64,000 nt of DNA from Lumbricus terrestris (taxonomy: Eukaryota > Annelida > Clitellata > Crassiclitellata > Lumbricidae), in contig OX457052.1 in NCBI GenBank assembly GCA_949752735.1, forward strand, positions 15,004,168-15,068,167. The letters run 5' to 3'. Position numbers and translations under genes: made by a program. The notes under the pieces were generated by a model. It saw nothing but the letters and a program-made list of their open reading frames with translations, ran no database searches and was not told where the DNA came from. Below are positions 1-11,000 of the stretch, piece by piece (the first letter of the stretch is position 1; each line of letters begins with the position of its first letter).

Positions 1-274
1 GATGCAAGCCATTTGTGTGTGGTCCATGCTATGTAAATGGGTGCATAGAATATCTACGGACATTGGTAATTCAGGCAGAGTCCAACCACGGATATGGTTG
101 TTCAAATGCCGACCAAGTGCGTAGCCTATAATAGATAAATGTAGTTTATTGGTAGAGAGCCACACGGCCACAAGCACATAAATCAAGCTGCTCACATAGC
201 TAAAGTTTTCGTAGAGGGCAATAAGCAATGCATGTGACATGCGAGCATATTCTATATATATATATATGTAGCCT
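1..274. other. No recognisable feature
   Basis: I see no coding exon, repeat unit or TIR in this AT-rich leader. Confidence 0.4.
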
Positions 275-560
275 ATGTATGTATGTATGTATGTATGTAT
301 GTATGTATGTATGTATGTATGTATGCATGTATGTACATACGTACGTTTGTATGTATGTGTGTATGTATGCATGCATGCATGCATGCATATATGCATGTAT
401 GCATGTATGTATGTATGTATGTATGTATGTATGTATGTATGTATGTATGTATGTATGTATGTATGTATGCATGCATGCATGTATGTATGTATGTATGTAT
501 GTATGTATATATGCATGTATGTATGTATGCATGCATGTATGTATGTATGTATGTATCCTC
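275..560. repeat. ATGT/ATGC tetranucleotide microsatellite
   Basis: About 285 bp of ATGT units, interrupted by ATGC and TACG variants. It is open in most frames on both strands, which produces Met-Tyr-Val-Cys and His-Thr-Tyr-Ile ORFs that are artefacts. Confidence 0.97.
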
Positions 561-569
561 ATCATCATG

Positions 570-695
570 CTATATCAATCAATCAATCACAAAAATTTAT
601 ATAGCGCCCCTTAACAATCTCTATGACGCTCTTCGCCCTCCTCCTTTATCGAGGCTTGGGACTGGCACTGACAGATTGCAACGCCCCATATACAG
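570..695 (-). mobile_element. LINE/SINE 3'-tail fragment
   Basis: An (ATCA)n run is followed by TTATATAGCGCCCCTT, the reverse complement of the tail AGGGGCGCTATATAA seen on LINE copies here. A second module, CCTCCTCCTTTATCGAGGC, recurs near 9.65, 51.86 and 55.95 kb. Only the 3' end is present. Confidence 0.6.
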
Positions 696-1055
696 GCCTT
701 GCTATAATTATCATTTAAATACGCGCTACTGAATTCGGTGGGGGTTAAATGGACCACTGAAGCGAAAGTTTAACTGTTCGAACGTTGTCCGACAGAGAAT
801 CAGTTCTAAATAGTAGGCTACATAAACAGTCACACGGCCTTATACTGGACTGACAAAACAGATCTATCTTATATGCTTTCCTTACACGCATTTGTCTATA
901 AATAAGCGATATATTTTGAGGGAAAACTATGGCTCTATGACGTATTACAGGCGCTCTCCATAATATATTGGGGAGAGGCAGAATATGAAAACTGGGTAGA
1001 CCACGATCGGTCCTCACAATTTGCTCTTAGTTTTATCTGTAGCTCATGCAAGGTC
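696..1055. other. Unassigned AT-rich sequence
   Basis: The stretch carries one 90-codon minus-strand ORF with no recognisable motif. I see no gene evidence. Confidence 0.3.
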
Positions 1056-1063
1056 CCTAAAGG

Positions 1064-1256
1064 CAGCGTTTAATCTATTCCCCCTCTGCTTTCATTTGAC
1101 TTAAATTACACGTAGGCTACCGCACACAAGACCTGTCCGGTTTTCGGGGGGGGGGGGTGAAATTCTACTCATAACATTTGTTCATGGAGGGAATATGACC
1201 TATGTGCATGTTAAAAACAGCTCGGGAACCCCGGGAGACGTCTAGATTAAACACTG
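1064..1256. mobile_element. hAT-like MITE, CAGYGTTTAATCTA family
   Basis: The left end reads CAGCGTTTAATCTA and the right end TAGATTAAACACTG. Flanking 8-bp duplications are CCTAAAGG and CCTAAATG (one mismatch). There is no coding capacity. The same termini bound the much longer element at 45675-47018. Confidence 0.75.
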
Positions 1257-1940
1257 CCTAAATGGCGCAATATGACCTTCCGGCCATTACTCCATTAATT
1301 GTGGCATAGACTACATAATCATTCTGGCTCACCCCGCCCCCTACCTGGGGTGGGGGGTTGAATCAAAATTTACCGGGCAACTCCGGTGACGGCTTTCGCG
1401 TCTATTCAATTCAAACTTCATAGGGCTACCAGTATCACCTCGGCCCCCACTCCCCCTTTGTGGGGTTGGGGCAGAGGAAGCGAGGTGAAAACCATAAATT
1501 TATCAGGAAACGCCGTTTAGCCCAGAGGGGTGGGGATGTGTGGGTCGGGGTTTGGGTGGAGGTTGGTAGGGGATAGGTAGGAGAAATCTAAATTTACCAG
1601 GCTATCTACACTAAATAATCGCAATCGCAAGCTCCGAGCTTCTAAAGCGCCATTTGACAGTCAAGTGCAGGGCCACCATGCAGCTTACCCTCTGGCGCTA
1701 GAAATTAACAAGTATGGCATTCGAAATCCTGCAATCTTTCCCCCCGCTTGCACTTTCTGACTTCTTGCAATCGAATGGAAGTATAGTGTCCTGAAAAGTT
1801 CAGCTTCTTGTTGTTGTTGTTGATGGTTGAAGCAGCAAACGATCGACGATCTGTCTGTAGTTTGTATGCACTTGAGGTCTACGTCTGGCGACCATAATTT
1901 ATAGCATTTTCACATAGACAATAGAATACACATAGCCTAC
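1257..1940. other. Unassigned G/C-run region with a degenerate repeated motif
   Basis: Three spaced copies of a degenerate motif like AAATTTACCGGGCAACTCCG occur near 1367, 1498 and 1590, between G- or C-rich runs. They resemble the CGGGCAACGCCGG hairpin of the Helitron-like end at 7984 but are too decayed to classify. Confidence 0.3.
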
Positions 1941-2018
1941 ACTGCCGTGCTAAGCAAGAAGACAGTAACTCAGACTGTAACGGTAAGGAGTTACTGTCTT
2001 TTTGCTTAGCACGGCAGT
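1941..2018. repeat. 31-bp inverted repeat with 16-nt loop (stable hairpin)
   Basis: The arms at 1941-1971 and 1988-2018 are complementary over 31 positions except for one G/T pair, which would be a wobble in RNA. The outer ends are ACTGCCGTGC and GCACGGCAGT. It could be a foldback mini-element or a pre-miRNA-like transcript; I see no target duplication. Confidence 0.85.
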
Positions 2019-2151
2019 ACAGGACAACATCTCTTTAAAAAAACCTTCGGATAGTCTCAGAATTTCAGCAATATATGTAGGCCTAGCCTAATGACTGCAT
2101 GCCACTGTTCAAAAGACCAGCAATGAGTGCTCTTGGGTAGCAAGCTTAAAG

Positions 2152-2309
2152 GCATGGGCGGAGTTTGGTTTCCGTTCTTGGAGGGGCTAAAGCCTTATTG
2201 GGGGGGGGGCTAAGCCCGGGAAAAGATACCATTTACACGGTAAAAAAATTAATTTGGGTCTTCTTGGGGGCTTAGCCCACCCCTAGCCCCTGATAAACTC
2301 CGCCCATGC
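2152..2309. mobile_element. MITE, GCATGGGCGGAGTTT family, copy 1
   Basis: The ends are GCATGGGCGGAGTTT and AAACTCCGCCCATGC, flanked by TTAAAG on both sides (6-bp duplication). A second copy lies in opposite orientation at 22505-22660. No ORF. Confidence 0.8.
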
Positions 2310-2315
2310 TTAAAG

Positions 2316-2914
2316 GTGTGCTATATAAATCCTATAATGAGTGCTATAGAAATCCCTGTAATCAATGATTAATCATTGCCACAACAACACTACAGAATTA
2401 GATTAGATTACCAGAATAGATTTTGATTAAAGGCCACATCTTAAGAACCAGCCACACAAGATTAAAATCAGAAAACGCATAATGATTATGGCATCTTTTC
2501 AAAGCTCATAGAAGCGCTGAAAACATTGGCATCATGCAGTCGAAATTCAGTAGTGACCATCAAAATTAAAATCAATCAATAGCAGCACATAAATTAATTA
2601 TCAATAAAGTGTTTAAAAATATATATATGACATTTCTTCATCTTGCTCAAAATGCTAAACAGTCCTACGTGCACGTTGTTTTTACGTAAATAACACAAAA
2701 AAACTAGCCGAGACAGTAGTACGATCAAAAATCAAGGGCCCATCCAAATATTACGTACACAAACAATTGTATTTTCGAACCCCACCCTTACCCTCTTGCA
2801 ACTCGTACATTTTGCGGAACCCCCCCCATGCGTACACACAAATAAGCTTCTCTGCCCTCCATTAAAAATTCAATTAGCTAAAGTCATCTGCAAGACATTC
2901 ATTTTACTGTAGGC
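2316..2914. other. Unassigned AT-rich sequence
   Basis: Low-complexity AT-rich DNA without a recognisable exon, TIR or tandem unit. Confidence 0.3.
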
Positions 2915-3164
2915 TACTATTTAATTTGCTAAACATCACATTTGCTAACTAAACTCCTACTATTTAATTTGCTATACATCACATTTGCTAACTAAACTCC
3001 TACTATTTAATTTGCTATACATCACATTTGCTAACTAAACTCCTACTATTTATTTTGCTAAACATCACATTTGCTAACTAAACTCCTACTATTTATTTTG
3101 CTAAACATCACATTTGCTAACTAAACTCCTACTATTTATTTTGTTAAACATCACATTTGCTAGT
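2915..3164. repeat. 43-bp tandem repeat, about 5.8 copies
   Basis: The unit starts TACTATTTAATTTGCTA and includes CATCACATTTGCTAAC. The phase repeats every 43 bp (2915, 2958 and onward). Copies differ by only one or two bases, so the expansion is fairly recent. Confidence 0.95.
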
Positions 3165-4624
3165 CTTCACCTCCGTTAACTCTTATGGCTTACTGCTCAG
3201 ATCTGAACAGAATTAATTATAATTTATTAATTATAATTTAATTATAATATAATCAAATCTCATCCGACGACTATAGGACAATACAAAGTTATAAATAGGC
3301 TAATGCGGATGTTACAACTACAAACTTGTTTAGCGAACGTACATTCTGTCGAGACCCCCGTTCCCCCACACGCACATTGTCTAAACCCGGTTACCCCTCC
3401 CCCTCCCCATGTACGTAAAATTTGGACAGACCCCAATCACGTTACTGATAATTAATTTCAAGTGGATGAACATCGTATCTTGCAAGCAGCATCAGCTCCC
3501 GGCCACAGCAATCATTCCATTTTGCCGGACAATTGAGCTCGTTAACATGACAATCGCTGACAAACAGGACGATGAAATTAATTATCAACAAGCACATCGT
3601 AACAACACGTCTGCAAGGCTCATCCGACAGAAAATAAAAAACTGGTTCGATTGTATTTGGTCCTATATTTTAACGTACTCATACAATACTGCAATTAATC
3701 TTTTCGACTGGCACAGAAACTATTGCATTAAAAATACGTCTAAAAACTGTCCAAAATACGATTAAAGCATTGAGCGCATTGAGCAATGCACAATTATGCA
3801 AATATTATGCTGGGCGGAGGGAAACAAAAGGCCGCATGCTTTATTTATTCATCAACAGCGGAATCAGGGAGGCAATAATCGACCCTGAAAAGAGGTCATG
3901 ATGGCAAAAAAAGGCTTGGCAGATTCATTCTTCAGACCTACTGGCACATAATAAAGACATTTGTTAACCTCCTCTCAGAGACATCAGCAGAAGTGATCAG
4001 CTGCAGACAAAAGAGACATTTACATCAACAACTCTGTGCGCAATACACAAACAATCCTGAGCCTTAGCAAAAACCCTCTGTGCTGTCACTGCTGCTGCGG
4101 GCCTGCAACTTCCCGAATAGTCACGAGGGTTTCATCCCGAAACGAGGCTGATTCAAAAGCAACTGAGCAAAATAATGTTTGGTCTCCGGCTAAGTTCTCG
4201 GAAGTCAAATCACGTCGATAAAACAAAAAAAATGCAGTGCACATAACAATCACAACTGTTCAATAAAATGCCAAAAATGACGACACGCTATTTATACCAA
4301 TTTAACCCGTCAATGATGAGCGTGCACTTAGAGCAATCGGAACCAATGCGGTCGGTCGTTAAAGGGTCACACGAATGTTCATAGATCCAACCGTACAATT
4401 TCATAGATGCAACCGTATAATAAAGACAATACTTTAGACATGACTCTCGATACAAGCTTAACTCTCTGAACAGATGTGACGAAAAACCTGGCAAAAGGTA
4501 GGCATCCTGCGATACAGTGATTTCAACCTGAATACAATTTAAAATATACTTAAAATATTTCAGCATTAAAATTTGCACGTGAAACACTGGAAAAAACCGT
4601 TAATAATCGAACCACCCCCCTAAC
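3165..4624. other. 3' flank / possible 3' UTR of the RNF13-like gene; no other gene supported
   Basis: On the minus strand this follows the RNF13-like stop codon. A possible AATAAA poly(A) signal, TTTATT on the plus strand, is at 3841-3846, which would give a 3' UTR near 780 nt. A 118-codon plus-strand ORF at 3409-3765 has no recognisable domain and is probably chance. An AT-rich palindromic patch, TTATAATTTAATTATAAT, lies near 3230. Confidence 0.4.
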
Positions 4625-5076
4625 TCAGATTTTATCCGTTTCGGGCGAATAGGATTTCGGTAACAAGGCAGCGGATTCCGCAGGATCTCCATTCTCCCGA
4701 ACGACAACAACACGAGACTCTGCGTCCGAAGCACTTTCCGGTTGGCCCGCGCTTTGAACAAAACCAGTCCGAGGAACGGAAGACGTTTCCGAATCTCTTG
4801 GCGTGCCGATGAAGAACTTTGCAGGATGAACGATACTGTCGCAAGATGTCGCCACCAACGCCTCCGCCTCCACGTGAGACAATGAGCCGGCGCCATTCCC
4901 TGTCGTCGCAGAGTCATTGTTCTCCAGCAAAGAAGACAATTGGTCTCGCGTCTTTGAACCGACCGTACCGTAGTTTCTTCGCCCTCGATTTGTCGACGGG
5001 GCCTCGTGAACTTCGGCGAACGACACTCCGACGTTGCCCCTCGCGTGCGCAACTCCTCCGCAGTTCTCGGCAGCAC
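4625..5076 (-). CDS. RNF13: RNF13-like coding exon 10: cytosolic tail and stop
   Basis: Acceptor CTTTTCGCTTAG, 452 nt, stop at 4625-4627. The tail is rich in Ser, Ala, Glu and Asp and ends with [13 protein letters not shown], like VVVQLQPNGERD at the RNF13 C-terminus. This, plus the exact phase fit to exon 9, links the exon to the gene. Local G+C is higher than in the introns. Confidence 0.85.
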
Positions 5077-8000
5077 CTAAGCGAAAAGAAAATGCCACAG
5101 CACCTGGAACTATATCCAATTGGTATTAGACAATCGTAATCGTTTCTCGAGATTTCTACAGCGTCCACGGAAGTTAGGTCATGGGAACCAGTTTATTCGC
5201 AGGCGCTTAATCAAAAGAAAACCCCGATAGGCAGAGGGTTGTCAAGATCCGGAGCATCGGGCTGGCAGATGGTTGGACAGCTAAGGTGGATGATGTTTGG
5301 AGTTGAAATGGTAAGGAAGAAGAAGAGGAGGAATCAGGATAGGATTTGTGAACAAGCAATGCTTTCAGTTCAGAGCGAAAGACCTGCGGAGAGAATGCAA
5401 GAGGCGAAGCTTGGGTGAGTTCGTAAGGTGAATCAGATATTTGTCTTAAACTGGGAGGGGGACTGTTCCAAAGAGGCTAGAGATTCTGCTATCAGATTGT
5501 ATAATCATGTGAAAACTGTTCCTTTCTGCCAGGATTGAGCTGGGAGCAGTAATCTCGGAGAGGTGCTATATAAATGATCCAAATTAATTAAATGCTCCAA
5601 ACGAAGCAGTCATGTTTGGATGTGCTAACACCAGCCTAGTTCAGTGGATTAAACTGTTTAAATTGGTCGCTTTCTTCTGCCTAGCCTGGGTTGAGAGCAA
5701 CTTCAAGTAGAGTTATTGAAGGAGCACTGAATAAATTTAAATTGATTGATTGAATACTAAAATAGTAGAACTCCGCATCAATAACTACAGTCTTCTTTTC
5801 AATAAAGCTTCTCCTGATAAAAATTAAGCTTCGACATTCTCAGAGAAAAGTAGGAAGGTGCACATTTCATTCTCTCAGCCGTGCAGATGGCAATGGAGGA
5901 AGTAGTGAATTTATTTCTTAGCACATGTTAGAACAAAACTACACTTCTGGCATCACACACAAGCCCTTACGAACGACTCATGAATGGTCGTAGCCTCACA
6001 ATCTTTCGATTACAGACCCAGTATACTAATTCAGTGGACCATGTGTCACACATATCTGGGCCTCGCTCTGTACAGTGTACACCACGCTATCCTTCAATCC
6101 TTCAGCAACATGCTGCATTGGTTTCCAACAGTGGTGTAGCCAGAAATTTATGATGGGGGTTGGGAGGTTTTATGGCCAGGCCGGATGTCCTTTCTGACAC
6201 CAACCCAACAGTATCACAGTAAATAAAAATGGAATAAAGTAACAAAAGGAATAAAGAAAAACAATTGTTACTACAAGCAATTGTTTTGTTCTCCTTATTT
6301 AAGTGGATAAATAACCTTTAAAAAAACTTTTTCCTAGGCCAATGGGGGTTCTAACTCCCGAAACCCCCCCTTGTCTAAGCCACTGGTTTCCAATACATGT
6401 TAGAACACTCTTGTCATTAAAAGATTTTTAAAAATTCCTTTCTGGTTCACCATAAAAACAGGATTTCAGTTTTAGACTAGAATCCAAATATTTACAGATT
6501 AACACATCTGCAGCAGTTACACACATCACTGTGTGCTGCACAATGACAGCAAAGCAGGCGATCCTGCCACACACACACCTGCATTACTGGCTCCATTATT
6601 AGTGTCTGGCGGTTCGGCCTCATCGAGCAGTGGTGTCCGATCTCCCTCATGCTCATTCACGTGGCGGCTCTGCTGCTGTGGCCTCTGCTTGGAATCAGCG
6701 GCTTTGTTGCACAGCGGACACGTCTTTCTATTCTCCGTCAGCCAAACATCGACGCATTTGCAGTGGAATGCTAGAACAAAACAAAACATTGATCACCGTG
6801 GTGTATAGAAGCAGTGGCGTCACCAAAAATTTAAGATGGGTTTTTTTATGCCCTGGTCAGATGCCCTTTCTGAAATCAACCCAAAAGAAGTACAGTAAAT
6901 AAAAAGGAATAAAGTAAGAAAAAAATAATTGTTTTTTTCTTATTTAAGTGGATAAATAACCCTTTCAAAAACTTTTCCTAAGCCAACGAGGGGAGTTTCA
7001 ACCCCCGAAATAGGAAAACCCTGTCTATACAACTATACAAGTCTACCTAACCATACAAAATTAAACTGTTAAAACTCTTTAATATCCCATTGTTTAACAA
7101 CATCTTTTAATATAAAGCTCAAAGTTTGTCCTTCTGTGTGTGTGACAATGAATTTTGCCCGGAGGCCTACTCGGAAATTACAGCGATTCGTTTAAAAAAA
7201 AATTTTGCAATCGATTCTTACCCACATTTGGAGTTAAACGCCACTATTTTTGGCTGCCAATTCACTTTATAAGTCCCGAGATGTCAACATTTAAACTTGC
7301 ACGCAATAAGCGATTCAAAATCCATTCAGTTGATCGCCTCCATTGCCTACCAGAGAACTACAGCCAATGGTATGACGGTTTGAGGTCACGTGATATTTAC
7401 TTCTATCGAAAATATTTGCGAGGATTATTCTCGGCTTTTTTCTTCTGATCCACACGAGAAAATCATAAAGATTGCGATCCAAAAATCTTTCCATATTTTA
7501 AATTTCGCTGTTATAAAAACGATATATTAAACACGGCATAATTATGTTCACTAAACTCATGACGTCATTATTTTGAGCTCAAATCTTAACGTCACATCTC
7601 GCCAAACCGCGTAGCAAAAATGTTGTGGACGTAAATAATGCGAATATAACTGCAAATAATCGGAATAAAAAAGCGTAGATTTAAAAAACTTCCTTTATCT
7701 AAGTGGCAAAGAACAATTTCTGAAAAAAGCACGTTGCGCTGAATGGTAGTATCTTTTCAGAAAAAGTCGTTTTTCTCGGTTACGTGTCGAGTGGACTTAA
7801 CGGGTTTTGCTCTTCGATTATCGACCAGACCTGTACAGTGTACACCTAGCGGAGAGGTTCGTTACTTCTCCTTAACGCGGGGGTCGATGGAAGGCGGGGT
7901 CAGAATGGTGAAGTCGGAACGGGGTCAGGCGTGGCTGTGGACAAAAACTTATATTTCCCGGGCAACGCCGGGTAATTCAGCTAGTAGTTCATAGTTGTAA

Positions 8001-11000
8001 ATGGTGGGTGTTTGATCGCACTATTAAAGACTACTAGCTTACACAGATAAACATTAAATCGATAAGAAATGGTTTAACCAAGAATTCCAGAAATCACAAA
8101 CATAGCATGCTTTACTTTTCTTTAGTATATAATTATCAAAGTATATTAATTATTACTTAATTAAAAACATGCACAAATAGACTACTATCACAAAGTACTT
8201 AAATATAATACCATGTGCACAAGGTAGAATTCTTAATCTCTCGCCCTCCTTGTAATCTTCCAAGCAAATTGCACAGACTTCAAAATTGTCGCCTGAAAAC
8301 ACAACATAAATAGTTGTCAGCATAAATCATTTTCAACAACTATCCTTTGGGCTGGTTGGACAGCCTCTAGAATGGTTGCGTTCCTTCCTCTCTGACCGCT
8401 CAAACTGTGTGGTTGTTGGATCCTCTAGGTCCCCCTGGGTTCCTGCTCCTTTTGGTGTTCCTCAGGGCTCCGTACTTGGCCCCTTATTATACCTTCTCTA
8501 CACGGCTGATCTTTGTCCTCTACTTGAGTCCCGGGGTCTCCTCCACCAAATCTTTGCTGATGACACTCAAGCCTACATACATTCTAACCCATTGGATTTA
8601 GTTAGCACTGTGCGCCTAATGTGTCTGACTGTTGACGTCCTTTCCTCTTGGATGGCGTCAAATCGGCTTCTCCTAAATCCCAGTAAGACTCAATTCATTT
8701 GGCTGGGTGGCCGTCGGCAACTTGAGAAGATCGATTTGCCTCTGCTAGCCCAAATCTTTCCTGACATTAGTTTCTCTTCCACGGTTCGTGACCTGGGTGT
8801 TACCCTTGACTGTGAACTCAGTCTCAGCCAGCATGTCAATCTTGTTGCTCGAAGCTGTTACTACCAGCTTCGTCAACTTCGAGTGATTGCACGCTCTCTC
8901 TCTCATGATGCGCTGGTAGTTCTTGTTCATGCCTTCGTAACTAGTCGAATCGACCATTGTTGCTCAATCCTTGTTGGCCTCCCCCTTGGGGTTCTGGGTC
9001 GGTTAGATCGGGTTCTGCGCTCTGCTGCCCGGCTCATTGGACGAATCCCTAAATTTTCCTCTGTTTCTACCTACATGCGTGATGTGCTGCATTGGTTGCC
9101 AATAGCCCAACGCATCCATTATCGAATTGCTGCCCTGGTCTCACGTTGTATCCTTGGTTGCGCTCCATCCTACCTGCGCATTCTTTGTCGCCCAGTCTCT
9201 GACAATGAAGCGCGTCGGGCCCTTCACTCTGCTGCGAAGGGACAACTGCTTGTTCCACGGGCTCGCTTGGCTACCAGACAGTGTCGAGCCTTCTCGGTTG
9301 TGGGGCCGTCAATCTGGAATGACCTCCCCCCCTAACCTCCATCTCCTCCACCTGACCAGTCAATCCTTATTCCTTAAGTCCCTTAAATCTTTTTTCTTTT
9401 GCCGTGGCTGGGCTGGGAGCGCCTCTGAGTAGTTTCTTGAAGGGGCGCTATATAAATGCTAATAATGAATGAATGAATGAACTATCTAAACAGCATAACA
9501 AATCAAATCAAAAATTTACCGGAGTCTGATCTAGTTCATGCAATATCTAATAAAACATCACATTTTATTATTGCAGGAATCATAATATTATAACGGGTGG
9601 CAGTCATATCTAACCACATAAAAACTTTGCCACTGCTCACACCTTGGCAGTGCCAGTCCCAAGTACGGATAAAGGAGGAGGGCGACGCTAATGATCTTTG
9701 TTATCCCACAGTATCGTTAAACTGAAACTACTACTAGTAACCCGATAAAAAAATGGTTTGTGACAAGGAAGTTACGAAATGAATACAACAAACATAAGGT
9801 TGTTACTAAATGAATACAACAAACATAAGGTAGTTACTAAATGAATACAACAAACATAAGGTAGTTGCTAAATGAATACAACAAACATAACGTACTTACT
9901 AAATGAATACAATAAATAAACAAACAAACACACAGATAAACACAATGAAATCTGCAACTTGTTTTCAACCTAATGCTTTCAGAGTGATCATGCAACAATG
10001 TAACAAGACATTTGAACAGTCAAATGTGTATTCTTTAACCCACCTGCCCGATACGTATGAACGGCCAGCCTTTTCAGTTTCCATCGCGACAAAATCCCCA
10101 TCGACTTTTCTCCTGTACAGCAACGGTTAACCAACCAAACCTGAAACACGTGCATTTAACGACCATATTAACAAAGAAATCAACAGAACAGGAATATAAT
10201 TCAATCCGGATAATTATAAACCATCAAAATTGTGTGATTAACTTGATTCAGTTGGTGTGAAATAACAATAAATAATCAAATATAAATAAATAAATAAATA
10301 ATAATAAATCTTCCCGACATTATACTTCGACCTCACTCAGCTTCCCCGTTCATCCAATAGACTTGACCTCTTGGTTCCTCGCCCTATAACTGCTATTGCT
10401 CAGTCTCGATCATTTGCTTCAATTGATCATTCTCTTTGGATGTGCTTTCTCCTTCGCTCCACTAGACAATTCTGTCTGGTAGTCTCTCTTCTTCCTTTTC
10501 TCTTCTCAAAACCTGCTTCTTCTCACGGGGCCCTGCGCAATGGGAGCGCTTCTGAAAGGTTCACCCTAGAGGAGGTGCCTTATGAACGCTAAAAAACAGT
10601 AAAATACAAATGATGCTTTCAAGAAATCCTTAAATTGCAGACGTTATATTGGTATGCTATTTTGGTATACTGAAACACTTATAAGTAAATCCTCATTATC
10701 AATTCCTAACACCAACCACACGACATATAAATATGATTAATTCATCACTGTTGTCTTTAGCCATTTGTCAAGTCCATTGCAACCTCAGTGTTAGTCAAAT
10801 AGATGTCATGTCCTCATTTCGTGTTGCCTATCCAAGGGCGGATACAGAAATTTTTTATGGGGGGGCCAAAATTTAGGATCTTGGTCCAGGGAAAAAAGTT
10901 TGTCTGGGTCGCTGAAAAACCTGATGACCTTTTTTTGGTCATCTGTCTCGAATTCCCAAAAAGATACCTTTTTTGGTCCGCCAAAAAAACTGATGACTTT

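Noticed and set aside
200..732. Long ORFs on both strands rich in His-Thr-Tyr-Ile or Met-Tyr-Val-Cys
   Set aside because: They are translations of the ATGT microsatellite and lack any non-repetitive core.
3409..3765. 118-codon ORF as a gene
   Set aside because: No domain, no signal peptide, AT-driven composition, and it lies antisense in the 3' flank of the RNF13-like gene.
6526..6789. Stand-alone short RING protein reading to the stop at 6526
   Set aside because: The RING is only half present in this frame. Acceptor 6771 and donor 6578 join it in phase to exons 8 and 10 of the RNF13-like gene.
8349..9335. A functional reverse-transcriptase gene
   Set aside because: It lacks the endonuclease and RT N-terminus and is frameshifted near 9330, so it is a dead 5'-truncated copy.
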